From assembly GCF_003217775.1 (NCBI RefSeq), contig NZ_QJVJ01000003.1, positions 616,836 to 680,835 of the forward strand: a stretch of DNA of 64,000 nt. The letters are read 5' to 3'. Origin of the DNA: Paenibacillus flagellatus. GTDB taxonomy: Bacteria > Bacillota > Bacilli > Paenibacillales > NBRC-103111. The notes under the pieces were generated by a model. That model worked only from the letters and a program-made list of their open reading frames with translations, made no database searches and was not told where the DNA came from. A program made the position numbers and the translations under genes. This document shows positions 24,220 through 32,777 of this stretch, piece after piece (within the stretch, counting starts at the first letter, position 1; each line of letters opens with the position of its first letter).

Positions 24220-25509
24220 ATGAAGGAACGTTTGGTAATGACTTTCGTTCTGCTCGTCGTGGTGTACACGATCGTTCCTTGGGTGGCTACGCGCATTTTC
24301 GCCATCGGCGTCTATCGGAAAGGCAAACATGCCGGCAATCGGATCGCGCTTACGTTCGATGACGGTCCCGACCCCGCCTATACGCCGATGCTGCTCGATC
24401 TGTTGAAAAAGCACGACGCGAAAGCCACTTTTTTCGTACTCGGCTCCAAAGCCGAGAAGCATCCGGAGCTGATCGCCCGCATGCATCGGGAAGGACACCA
24501 GATCGGCATTCACAACTACCGGCACCAATCGAATTGGTTCATGTCGCCTTGGTCCGTTCTAAGAAAGCAGGCCGATCGGACGGCCGGCATCGTCGCTTCG
24601 ATAACGGGGGAACGGCCGACCTATTACCGGCCGCCATGGGGTATTTTGAATATGCTCGACCTGTTTTTGCTGAAATCGTACACCGTCGTCCTCTGGTCCG
24701 TCATGCCGAAAGATTGGCGCAGCCGGATCGGCTCCGAGAAGCTGAAGGCTCGCATGATGGAGAGAATCAAGGACGGCTCCGTCGTCCTGCTGCACGACAG
24801 CGGGGAGACGTTCGGCGCGGACCGGGACGCCCCCGCCCACATGATCGCGGCGCTGGACGAGGTGCTGGCCGGCATGCGGCAGCGCGGTCTCGCGCCGGTC
24901 CGCGTCGACGAGCTGCTGGAGAACGTCCCGGGCCGCCGGCTCGGGTTCGCGAAGCGGACGCTCGTCGCCGTCTGGATGGTGTGGGAGAAGTGCTTCGTCG
25001 CCCTGTTCCGCCTGAAGCCCGTCGATTCCGGCAATCCGCTCTTCAAGCTTCGCGTGCGCGAATACCAAGGCAAGCGGGCGATCGAGCTCGCGGACGGCGA
25101 ATCGATCCGCAAAGGCGACCTCGTGGCGGAGCTCCATCTGGACAATTACACGCTGTTCCGGCTCGGGCTCGATTCCCGCAGCACGGTGCAATTGGCGACG
25201 CAGCTCATCCGCCGAACGCGCATGCTCATGCCGGAACTGTGCCGGCTTCTGCTGACCGATCCGCAATACCGCGATGTGAAAGGGTTATACGGCATTACGA
25301 TGATCCACCGCGGATCGAAGCAGCTCGGCTTCACCGTGGTCGACTTGCCCGAAGGCCTTTTCGCCAGCCTGACCCGAACTTATTTGCGCATATTGCTCTA
25401 TATTATTCACCCGCAAGGCAAAGAACGGCTGAAGGAAAAGTCGGAGCTTCTGGAACCGAAAATCGTCGCCATTTCGAAAAACGAGTTGAAAACGCGTTAT
25501 ATCGCTTGA
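24220..25509 (+). CDS. Polysaccharide deacetylase fused to a YkoP-like domain
   Basis: A 429-residue protein anchored by an N-terminal membrane segment (about 6-26). The NodB domain has motif 1 TFDDGPD (45-51; catalytic and metal D47/D48), motif 2 HNYRH (H98, H102), RPPWG (motif 3) and LLHDSGE (motif 5). From about 255 onward it carries a YkoP-type domain (KLRVREYQGKRAIELADG, LHLDNYTLFRLGL, RGSKQLGF). B. subtilis encodes ykoP next to ykoN, and here a YkoN-like glycosyltransferase follows 38 bases later. Probably acts on cell-envelope glycan; exact substrate unknown. ATG at 24220 follows GAGGAGG. Confidence 0.9.
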   Translation: MKERLVMTFVLLVVVYTIVPWVATRIFAIGVYRKGKHAGNRIALTFDDGPDPAYTPMLLDLLKKHDAKATFFVLGSKAEKHPELIARMHREGHQIGIHNYRHQSNWFMSPWSVLRKQADRTAGIVASITGERPTYYRPPWGILNMLDLFLLKSYTVVLWSVMPKDWRSRIGSEKLKARMMERIKDGSVVLLHDSGETFGADRDAPAHMIAALDEVLAGMRQRGLAPVRVDELLENVPGRRLGFAKRTLVAVWMVWEKCFVALFRLKPVDSGNPLFKLRVREYQGKRAIELADGESIRKGDLVAELHLDNYTLFRLGLDSRSTVQLATQLIRRTRMLMPELCRLLLTDPQYRDVKGLYGITMIHRGSKQLGFTVVDLPEGLFASLTRTYLRILLYIIHPQGKERLKEKSELLEPKIVAISKNELKTRYIA

Positions 25510-25547
25510 GCCATTGCCGATGGCGCGTTTTCGAGGAGGACGCGAAC

Positions 25548-26687
25548 GTGCGAAAACGGATAAAAGCTCTCGTCTTGACGGCCAGCTACGGGGACGGCCA
25601 CATCCAGGTGGCCCGCTCGCTCGAGCAGGCGCTGCGCCGGAACGGCATCGAGCATGTATCGGTATTGGATCTGTTGAAGGAAGCGCACCCGGTCATGGAC
25701 GCGGTCGCCAAATTCGTCTACGACCGGAGCTTGGCGGCTTCGTCTTACGGGCTCCATTATTACGGCTGGAGCTACTATTTGACCCGAGACATCGGCCACG
25801 GCAGCCTGCTCGCACGCTGGCTCAACGATATCGGCGTCGGTACGCTCCTCTCCGTCATCGAGCGGGAGCGCCCCGACGCGATCGTCAGCACGTTCCCGTT
25901 CGGCGGCATCGCGTCGCACATCCGGCGGCGGGGGCTCCCCGTCCCCACGTTCACGGTCATTACCGACTTCGCTCTCCATAACCGATGGATCCACAGCGCT
26001 TCCGACCGGTTTTACGTCGCCACCGAGGATTTGAAGCACCGGCTCGTCCGCCGCGGCGTCGCCGAGCAGCGCATTCGCGTGAGCGGCATTCCGATCCGCG
26101 ACGCGTTCACGACGGCGCATCCGGAGTCCGGTACGCCCCACGAGCCCGAGCAGCGCCAAGTGCTGTTCATGGCGGGCACCTGCGGCCTGTGGCGCGAAGT
26201 GCGCGGCATCGTCCGCCGGCTGCTTCTCCGCCCGGACGTTCGCATCGTGACCGTATGCGGGCGCAACGGCAAGCTGATGCGCCGGCTGGACCGCGAATTC
26301 CGCCGCGAGCCGAACCTGACGACGCTCGGCTATGTCGACCGGATCGACGAGCTGATGCGCGGCTCGGACTGCATCATTACGAAAGCCGGGGGCGTCACGC
26401 TCTCCGAAGCGATCCACGTCAACGTGCCGATTTTCGTCTACAAGCCGATTCCCGGCCAGGAGAAGGAGAACGCTCTCTATCTGGAGCAAAAAGGCGCCGC
26501 CCTCGTCTCCGACAACGTCCGCCAGCTCGCCGGGCAAGTGAACCGGCTGCTGGACGACCGGGATTGGTCGAACCGGTTCTACGACTGCATGCGCAGCCTG
26601 CGCAAGGAGCATGCAGCCGAGTCGATCGCGCGAGACATCGTGGTTACGGTCGAAGGCCGGGGACGGTCGGACGGCTCGATCGCTTGA
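25548..26687 (+). CDS. MGDG-synthase-like glycosyltransferase (YkoN-like)
   Basis: A 379-residue GT28/MurG-fold glycosyltransferase. N-terminal ALVLTASYGDGHIQVARSL is the signature of the UgtP/MGDG-synthase family; VITDFALHNRWIH follows the family TDF motif, and the C-terminal nucleotide-sugar site reads CIITKAGGVTLSEAI with KPIPGQEKENA. It probably transfers a sugar to a lipid at the inner membrane face. GTG at 25548 after GGAGGA. Paired with the deacetylase-YkoP fusion, as ykoN and ykoP are in B. subtilis, and closed by a terminator. Confidence 0.9.
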   Translation: MRKRIKALVLTASYGDGHIQVARSLEQALRRNGIEHVSVLDLLKEAHPVMDAVAKFVYDRSLAASSYGLHYYGWSYYLTRDIGHGSLLARWLNDIGVGTLLSVIERERPDAIVSTFPFGGIASHIRRRGLPVPTFTVITDFALHNRWIHSASDRFYVATEDLKHRLVRRGVAEQRIRVSGIPIRDAFTTAHPESGTPHEPEQRQVLFMAGTCGLWREVRGIVRRLLLRPDVRIVTVCGRNGKLMRRLDREFRREPNLTTLGYVDRIDELMRGSDCIITKAGGVTLSEAIHVNVPIFVYKPIPGQEKENALYLEQKGAALVSDNVRQLAGQVNRLLDDRDWSNRFYDCMRSLRKEHAAESIARDIVVTVEGRGRSDGSIA

Positions 26688-26715
26688 AGCTTTTCCGGAG
26701 CCAGCAGCGGAATGG

Positions 26716-26752
26716 AAAAACCGCCGATGATTTAATCATCGGCGGTTTTTTC
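26716..26752. terminator. Bidirectional terminator
   Basis: Perfect AAAAACCGCCGATGA-TTTAA-TCATCGGCGGTTTTTT hairpin between the glycosyltransferase and the convergent DUF218 gene. Confidence 0.92.
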
Positions 26753-26783
26753 GCATGTTTCAATCAAAATCCGGCGGCTGCGT

Positions 26784-27428
26784 CTATAGCCCCGCTTTCA
26801 TGCGCAGCTTATCCGCGATCCATTTCGTAAAGGCGAGCGTCTCCCGGCTTTTGTGCCACGGCATCGACATGACCTTCGACTCCATAAGCGACACGGTCGC
26901 CCCGTCCAGACCGACGAACCGGGCGATATCGAGGGCACGCGCGCCGTGGAACGCGTGGGTGACGATGACCGGCTGCGACCAGCCTTCCCGGTCCATGATC
27001 CGTTTGCTGAACAGCAAGTTCTCGTACGTACTCGTCGCTTCCCGCTCCTCGACGACCGCCTCGGCCGGTACGCCGCGCTCCGTCAAATACCGCTTCATCC
27101 CTTCCGCTTCGGTGATCGTCGCTCCGTTCGCGTCGAGTCCGCCCGAGACGATGATCCGGTCGATCGCCTTGGCGGCGTACAGCTCGTACGCGCGGTCCAA
27201 CCGTTCGCGCAAGCCGGGGCTCGGTGCGTCGTCCCAAAGCGACGCCCCCAACACGATGGCGACTTGTCGATGTCCGTCCGCCGTCCGGGACGGGACCGAG
27301 TGGATCCGCCATTGCACGTAGGCGACCCAGAGCAGGCCGAGCGCCGCGACGATCGCGACGGCCTTCAGCCACCGCCGGAGCCGGCTCGGTTTGCGGCTGA
27401 CGGAGATCGCGTTCGTCAATCGGTTCAT
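26784..27428 (-). CDS. DUF218 (YdcF/SanA-like) membrane-anchored protein
   Basis: A 214-residue protein with one N-terminal membrane helix (about 20-38) and an ElyC/SanA/YdcF domain (DUF218): IVLGASLWDDAPSPGLRERLDRA, IIVSGGLDA, ATSTYENLLFS and PVIVTHAFHGARA, the last containing the conserved histidine. Relatives are linked to envelope barrier function, but the reaction is not known. ATG at 27428 follows GGAGGTGA; an upstream in-frame extension lacks a start with a ribosome site. Confidence 0.88.
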   Translation of the reverse strand: MNRLTNAISVSRKPSRLRRWLKAVAIVAALGLLWVAYVQWRIHSVPSRTADGHRQVAIVLGASLWDDAPSPGLRERLDRAYELYAAKAIDRIIVSGGLDANGATITEAEGMKRYLTERGVPAEAVVEEREATSTYENLLFSKRIMDREGWSQPVIVTHAFHGARALDIARFVGLDGATVSLMESKVMSMPWHKSRETLAFTKWIADKLRMKAGL

Positions 27429-27484
27429 TCCCTTCACCTCCCGTCGCTGTCCGACGCCCGGATCGACAAGTCCGCGCATTTCGT

Positions 27485-28021
27485 TTAGTCCTCGTACAGC
27501 TCCTGCAAATGCTTCTCCGCCATCAGCAGCAAATCGAACGACCCGTTGCGGTATTCGTCGATCACCTGGTTCGCCGTCTTCCACGCCAGCTCGGCATCGC
27601 CTTCATTCAGCTCTCCGCTGCGCACCGCTTCCTCGAGCTTCTCCTGATGAATGACGTACAGCGTTCCGTCCGGCAAAATGACGATATTGATGTACAGATC
27701 GTCATACCACGGGATGCCGTCGGAGCCGATGCCTTGGCATTTACATATATTGACGAACCATTGCACGATCCGGTTCTGCTCGTCGTACATCGAAGTGAGC
27801 GTGTAGTGCGCAAATTCGGGAAAGTGCTGGAGCCATTTGTAGCCGTCGGCCGCGATGCACACCCGCTTGTCTTCATATTGCTTGTACAGCGGCTCCTTTA
27901 CCTTGACGATTTCGAACAGCGTGACGGTGCCGGAAAAACCGATCGTTTTCTTCGGCATGACGCTGAAATGCTTGTCTACGATTCTCCCCCAATCGGTTCG
28001 ATCCGCATATTTTCGAATCAA
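27485..28021 (-). CDS. DUF402 protein
   Basis: A 178-residue protein of the DUF402 family, whose Bacillus member YgaC (Ntdp) hydrolyses nucleoside tri- and diphosphates. Seen: the TWxx-like KWLQHFPEFAHYTLTSMYDEQNRIVQWFVNICK strand region, then WYDDLYINIVILPDG with the acidic metal-binding residues and DEDEL-like QEKLEEAV helix. The reading opens with TTG at 28021, GAGAGG about 11 bases upstream; no better start was found. Enzymatic activity here is inferred from the family only. Confidence 0.82.
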   Translation of the reverse strand: MIRKYADRTDWGRIVDKHFSVMPKKTIGFSGTVTLFEIVKVKEPLYKQYEDKRVCIAADGYKWLQHFPEFAHYTLTSMYDEQNRIVQWFVNICKCQGIGSDGIPWYDDLYINIVILPDGTLYVIHQEKLEEAVRSGELNEGDAELAWKTANQVIDEYRNGSFDLLLMAEKHLQELYED

Positions 28022-28060
28022 CTCGGTTCAATCCTCTCCCGTAAAATGTAGGTTGCGAAT

Positions 28061-28705
28061 CTACTTTTCGGATATCGTAATGGTATTGATTTTCACTTCC
28101 TTCGTCGGCACGCTCTCCTCGCCGGTCGGGCTTGCCTTCACCGGCGTTGCGGCGATCTTCTGAACGACGTCCATTCCGGAGGTCACTTGACCGAAAATCG
28201 TGTACTTCGGATTCGGATTCAAGCTTCTCGCGCAGTCCGGACCGGTGCAGATGAAAAATTGGCTTCCGCCGCTGTTCGGCCGGCCGGTATTCGCCATCGC
28301 CACGATGCCCGGTTCGTACTTCCGCGTCGTCTTCAGCTCGTCCTCGATGTTGTAGCCCGGTCCTCCCGTCCCGGTGCCGGTCGGGTCCCCCGTCTGAATC
28401 ATGAACGTTTTCATGATCCGGTGGAAGACGACGCCGTCGTAAAACTTTTGCTTCGACAGAAAGACGAAGTTGTTGACCGTTTTCGGAGCGGTGTCGTTGA
28501 ACAGGCCAACCGTAAATTTCCCCTCGGTCGTATCGAAGACGGCCTCGTACTTTTTGTCCGCCTTGATCGACATCGCCGGCGGCGAGCTCCAGCTTTTCTC
28601 GCCCCCGCCCTGGGCCTTGCCGCCGCCGCAGCCCGCGAGCATCGTCGCCAAAGCGCCGAGAACGAGCAGCGGGCGCAGAATAGTTCGACTCCTTGTCCGT
28701 CTCAT
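28061..28705 (-). CDS. Lipoprotein cyclophilin-type peptidyl-prolyl isomerase
   Basis: A 214-residue secreted lipoprotein: signal peptide with lipobox LAGC and lipid-bearing C26, a glycine-rich linker, then a cyclophilin domain (about 50-212) with VVFHRIMKTFMIQTGDPTGTG, FFICT and MANTGRPNSGGSQF, which include the catalytic arginine and the substrate-binding Q/F residues. Acts on prolyl bonds of exported proteins outside the membrane. ATG at 28705 gives a standard signal peptide; GGAGG lies 11 bases upstream. Confidence 0.93.
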   Translation of the reverse strand: MRRTRSRTILRPLLVLGALATMLAGCGGGKAQGGGEKSWSSPPAMSIKADKKYEAVFDTTEGKFTVGLFNDTAPKTVNNFVFLSKQKFYDGVVFHRIMKTFMIQTGDPTGTGTGGPGYNIEDELKTTRKYEPGIVAMANTGRPNSGGSQFFICTGPDCARSLNPNPKYTIFGQVTSGMDVVQKIAATPVKASPTGEESVPTKEVKINTITISEK

Positions 28706-28744
28706 CCGAATCCATTCCTCCATCTCATCCGATTCTCGCCCCAA

Positions 28745-28774
28745 ATTATACCACTGCATCGTCCCGTCTATCAA
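28745..28774 (-). promoter_or_regulatory. Promoter of the cyclophilin gene
   Basis: Minus strand TTGATA (28769-28774), 18-base spacer, TATAAT (28745-28750), 40 bases upstream of the ATG. Confidence 0.55.
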
Positions 28775-28959
28775 ATATCGACAACGGCAAAAAGCTCCCC
28801 GGGCAGGGGAGCGAAGCGCACGGGAAACGAACGGGCACCGACGGGAACGGAGGCGGAGCGGTGCGCGGCGGCACTCCGGGCGCGGTACCCGGAGCACGGC
28901 GTACGCCGAGCGCGGTCGTACGTCTTGCCGCCGCTTCATTTCCCGCCTACCGCGAGCCG

Positions 28960-29853
28960 TCACTGCGCTTTTTTCCCGTTTTCCGGCGGCAAAAGGACGA
29001 TTTTCCCGTCTTCGACCGTCACGACCATTTTATTCGTGTTGTTCATCCCGACCGCTTCCAAATAGTTCGACGGAATTTGCAGCCGGCCCGCCTTATCGAG
29101 AATCGCGTATTCGACGTGCGTCTCCTCGCGCGCGGCCTCTCCTTTCTCCAGCTCGGCCAGCTCGTCGGCATAGGATTTGCTGCGGATGAATTCGGACGAC
29201 GTCTTGCCGTCGCGGATCGCGACGACCCGGTCGACCTTCTTCGCCAGCAGCGGATCGTGCGTTACGATGACGACGGTCAGTCCGAGCGTCCGGTTCAGCT
29301 CGCGGAACAAGTCGAGAATTTGGTTCGCCATGCGCGTGTCGAGCGAGCCGGTCGGTTCGTCCGCCAGCAGCAGCCGCGGATGGTTCGCCAGCGCGATGGC
29401 GATCGCGACGCGCTGCTGCTCGCCGCCGGACAGCTCGTTCAGCCGGTTTTTGACCCGGTGGCCGAGACCGACCGCTTCCAGCAGCTCGAGCGCCCGCTGC
29501 CGGCGCCGGCGGCCCTGCAGCAAAATCGGCAGCTCGACGTTCTCGAGCGCGGTCAAGTACGGGATCAGGTTGCGCGCGTTGTTTTGCCAGACGAAGCCGA
29601 CCGTTTCCCGCTTGTACTTGACGATATCCTTCTCCGTAAACTTGAGCAGATCTTTCCCGTCCACGACCAAATTGCCGGCGGACGGCCGGTCGAGGCCGCC
29701 CAGCATGTTCAGCAGCGTCGATTTGCCGCTGCCGCTGTTGCCGATGATCGCCATCAGCTCGCCGGGCTCGACGTGCAGATCGAGACCTTGCAGCGCCACC
29801 ACCTCGAGGTCGGCGACCTTGTAAATTTTAACCAAATTGTCGCAATGGATCAT
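28960..29853 (-). CDS. MacB-type ABC ATPase with AbrB-like C-terminal domain
   Basis: A 297-residue ABC ATPase of the LolD/MacB type: Walker A IGNSGSGKS, Q-loop VWQNN, signature LSGGEQQR, Walker B LLLADEPT, H-loop VTHD. After the ATPase (about 1-225) and an acidic linker it has a 45-residue tail (about 248-292: ILDKAGRLQIPSNYLEAVGM, then VEDGKIVLLPP) that looks like an AbrB/MazE swapped-hairpin domain. Last gene of a four-gene export cluster after the FtsX-like permease, 4 bases downstream of it. Confidence 0.92.
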   Translation of the reverse strand: MIHCDNLVKIYKVADLEVVALQGLDLHVEPGELMAIIGNSGSGKSTLLNMLGGLDRPSAGNLVVDGKDLLKFTEKDIVKYKRETVGFVWQNNARNLIPYLTALENVELPILLQGRRRRQRALELLEAVGLGHRVKNRLNELSGGEQQRVAIAIALANHPRLLLADEPTGSLDTRMANQILDLFRELNRTLGLTVVIVTHDPLLAKKVDRVVAIRDGKTSSEFIRSKSYADELAELEKGEAAREETHVEYAILDKAGRLQIPSNYLEAVGMNNTNKMVVTVEDGKIVLLPPENGKKAQ

Positions 29854-29857
29854 GCGG

Positions 29858-32743
29858 TCAGTCCTCCCCCAGCTTGACGGCCTGATGGATTTTGATGCGT
29901 GAGAGAAGGTAGCCCAATATGCACAAGCCGAGCAAAATCATGGCGGTCACGATGACGTACAGCCGGACCGAGTCGGTCGCGTCGAACGTTACCTGGAACG
30001 GCGGCACCTGCGTCGCCGGGTTGAACGAAATTTGGAACAGCGGCACGTATAGCAGGCTCGTGACGTTGCCGATGCCGGCGCCAAGCAGGAAGGCGGCCCC
30101 CGACGTAAGCACCTGCTCGGTGACCAGCATGCCGATCAGCTGCAGGAACGAAATGCCCATCGCCCGCAAAATGCCGTATTGGAGCACCCGGCCGTTCAGC
30201 GACAGCACCCAGTACAGCAGGAAGCCGAAGAAGCTGATGACGACGCTGATCAAGAAGCCGAGCGTCATGACCCCGTTGATCGCCATCTGGAACGGATCGT
30301 TTTTCGCCTGCGTCAGCTCGAACGTCGTATCGATGAAGCTTTCGACCGGAATTTGCTTCGCGTTCAAAGCGTCGTTGAACGTTTGCCGCGCGGACGGTTC
30401 GTCCTTCAGATCGATCCATACTTGATACGGCTCCAGCGCGATGGCGCTCTGGATCGTGCTTAGATGCCCGACGACGAGCTTGGGCAGCTCCGGCTTCTTG
30501 TCGCCGGACGCGGCGACCGGCTGCTGCGGATTCGGATTGAACGTCGGCCAGTAGTCGACGATGCCGTATACCGTAAACGGCTTATACGTGACGTTGTTCC
30601 AGCCGATATTGATCGTATCGCCTTCCTTCACCCCGGCTTGCTCCGCCATCGTGCGCGAGACGAGCACGGCGGAAGGCTCGGTCGAGATCAAGTTCAAATA
30701 GTCGTAGAAATGATGGTCGAGCAAGCCGTCCTTCAAATACGCGGCCCGGCCGAACTCGTCCGTGTCGATCCCCATCAGCTTGATTTTCGATGCCGTCTTC
30801 CCCGCCTGCGCGACGGCGTCGTCCTTGACGAACACCTTGGCGGCATGCGCCACGCCGGGCAGCTCGGCGAACACCTGGAAGGGCGGCTCCGTATATTGGA
30901 TCCGCTTCGGTCCGCCGATCGGAACCGCTGCGGCCGGCGCAGCCCCTCCCCCTTCCATTCCGCCGTCGGCGGCGGGGGGCGGCGCGTCGTTTTCCCATTT
31001 CACGTTCAGGATGACGTCCGTGCCGTTTTTGTATTTCACCTTCTCCAGCGTGTTCGTGTTCATCGTGCGGGCCGCGCTGGCGCTGAACAACCCGGTCGCG
31101 AGCGTAATCATGAGAAACACCATCAAAAAGTTATACTGCCGGCTCGACCGCCCGACCTGGATCAGCGTCGAATAGAGCGACGGCGGCCATACTTTGCGCC
31201 CGACCCAATAGACGAGCCGGATGAACAGCGGGTATACACGCAGCAGCAGCAGCCCCATCCCGAGCGTAAACAACGCCGGAACGAGAAAAAGGAGCGGGTC
31301 GACCTTGAAGCTGGCGGAATCGAGGCCGAGCGACTGCAGGTCGCTCATCCGCCGCTTGAAGCTTTGCAGGCCGTAAATCGATACGCCGAGCAGGGCGACG
31401 TCGACGAAATATTTGTGCCAAAACGACATTTTCGTCATGCGCGCCAACTGCTGCTTGTGTCCGACGATCGACGTCCTCGTCGCCAGAAACGCCGGGATGA
31501 GCGTCATGACGAGCGAAAAGGCGACCGCGTACAGCGCGTATTTGTAAGCCGTCGCGTTCAGCTCGACGATGAGCGCCGACCGCTGCACGAATTCCAGAAA
31601 GCCGTTCGAGGCGCCGAGCAGCTTCGTCAGCAGCATCCCCGCATACGGTCCGACGGCGTAGGCGACCGCGCCCAGCAGGACGCCTTCGATGACGTAGCTG
31701 AGCAGCACTTGGAGGCGGCTCGCTCCGCGGCTGCGCAGGACGGCGATTTCGGTTTTTTGCCGTTCGACGATCAAGTTCGACACCATGAACAGATAGAAGC
31801 CCAGCATGATCATGACCGGCACGTTGAGCGACCAGAGCATAAGCCGCAGCTGCTCCTGACGGTCCATATATTTCGAGATGACGCTGAGAGCCGGCGCTTT
31901 GATCGACTGGCTGCTGAACGTATTCACCACGTACGCTTCGATTCGCTCATGGGTTTGGATGAACGAGGCTATCGAGCTCATGTTCATGCGCGAATAGTCG
32001 AACGCGAACAGCCAGAACCCGGTGCGGACCGAAATGTCGCTATCGCCGGTCGTCAGCCGCTCCAGCAGCCCGTAATCGATAATGAACGATTTGCTGTAGC
32101 TTTCGAGCGGATTGTACCAGAACAAATCGTGCTCGTCCTTCGGGTTGATGACCCCGACCGGCTTGACGGTGATCGGCTTGCGAATCCGCTCGTCGTCGAT
32201 GACGAATTCGTTGCCGAGCACCATCTTCAGCTGTGTCAGCGCGCTCTCCACGACGAGCACCTCGTAGACGCCGTTCACCGGTTCCTTCGCCGGCATGACC
32301 CCGTCCACCAGCTGCACGTGATTGTCCAAATCCGTAAACGCGACGATGTCGGCGTTGCGCTTCACCGTGCTGTCTATCCGCGTCTTGTCCTTCGGCGAGA
32401 ATGCGAACGTGTCCGTCCCCCGCTCGACGACGTACTCGCGGATCGGCAGGTCGAAGCGCGGGCCCATCGCGCGCATGAAGTCGTCCGTCTTGGCGGCGCT
32501 TTCGCTGTTCTCCTTTTGCGTTTCGCCCATGAAATACAAGCCGGCCCGATACGTAAGCGGATACATGCCGGACGCCACTTGGTAGTTTTCCAGCTCCTTG
32601 ACGAGCATCCGCTGCAAAATCGCCTCGGTATAAATCGGCATGCTGCTCACGAGCGCGACCGAGAGCACGAGCCCGAACAGCAGGCTGAGCTCGAGCCATT
32701 TATTTTTGAGCATTTTGCGGAAAATCATGACGAGTATGGCCAC
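29858..32743 (-). CDS. FtsX-like ABC permease
   Basis: A 961-residue permease with the duplicated FtsX/MacB layout: membrane helix near 17-35, a large extracellular domain to about 300, a helix bundle at about 305-440, further membrane segments near 450-540, a second extracellular domain (with a short Pro/Ala/Gly-rich segment near 600) and a closing helix bundle at about 815-945. No cleavable signal. Such proteins drive mechanotransmission or peptide/lipid export together with a MacB-type ATPase. GTG at 32743 with GGAGGA about 10 bases upstream. Substrate unknown. Confidence 0.92.
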   Translation of the reverse strand: MAILVMIFRKMLKNKWLELSLLFGLVLSVALVSSMPIYTEAILQRMLVKELENYQVASGMYPLTYRAGLYFMGETQKENSESAAKTDDFMRAMGPRFDLPIREYVVERGTDTFAFSPKDKTRIDSTVKRNADIVAFTDLDNHVQLVDGVMPAKEPVNGVYEVLVVESALTQLKMVLGNEFVIDDERIRKPITVKPVGVINPKDEHDLFWYNPLESYSKSFIIDYGLLERLTTGDSDISVRTGFWLFAFDYSRMNMSSIASFIQTHERIEAYVVNTFSSQSIKAPALSVISKYMDRQEQLRLMLWSLNVPVMIMLGFYLFMVSNLIVERQKTEIAVLRSRGASRLQVLLSYVIEGVLLGAVAYAVGPYAGMLLTKLLGASNGFLEFVQRSALIVELNATAYKYALYAVAFSLVMTLIPAFLATRTSIVGHKQQLARMTKMSFWHKYFVDVALLGVSIYGLQSFKRRMSDLQSLGLDSASFKVDPLLFLVPALFTLGMGLLLLRVYPLFIRLVYWVGRKVWPPSLYSTLIQVGRSSRQYNFLMVFLMITLATGLFSASAARTMNTNTLEKVKYKNGTDVILNVKWENDAPPPAADGGMEGGGAAPAAAVPIGGPKRIQYTEPPFQVFAELPGVAHAAKVFVKDDAVAQAGKTASKIKLMGIDTDEFGRAAYLKDGLLDHHFYDYLNLISTEPSAVLVSRTMAEQAGVKEGDTINIGWNNVTYKPFTVYGIVDYWPTFNPNPQQPVAASGDKKPELPKLVVGHLSTIQSAIALEPYQVWIDLKDEPSARQTFNDALNAKQIPVESFIDTTFELTQAKNDPFQMAINGVMTLGFLISVVISFFGFLLYWVLSLNGRVLQYGILRAMGISFLQLIGMLVTEQVLTSGAAFLLGAGIGNVTSLLYVPLFQISFNPATQVPPFQVTFDATDSVRLYVIVTAMILLGLCILGYLLSRIKIHQAVKLGED

Positions 32744-32777
32744 GAATGCGGTTCCTCCTTCCTGCGCCGTTCGCGGC

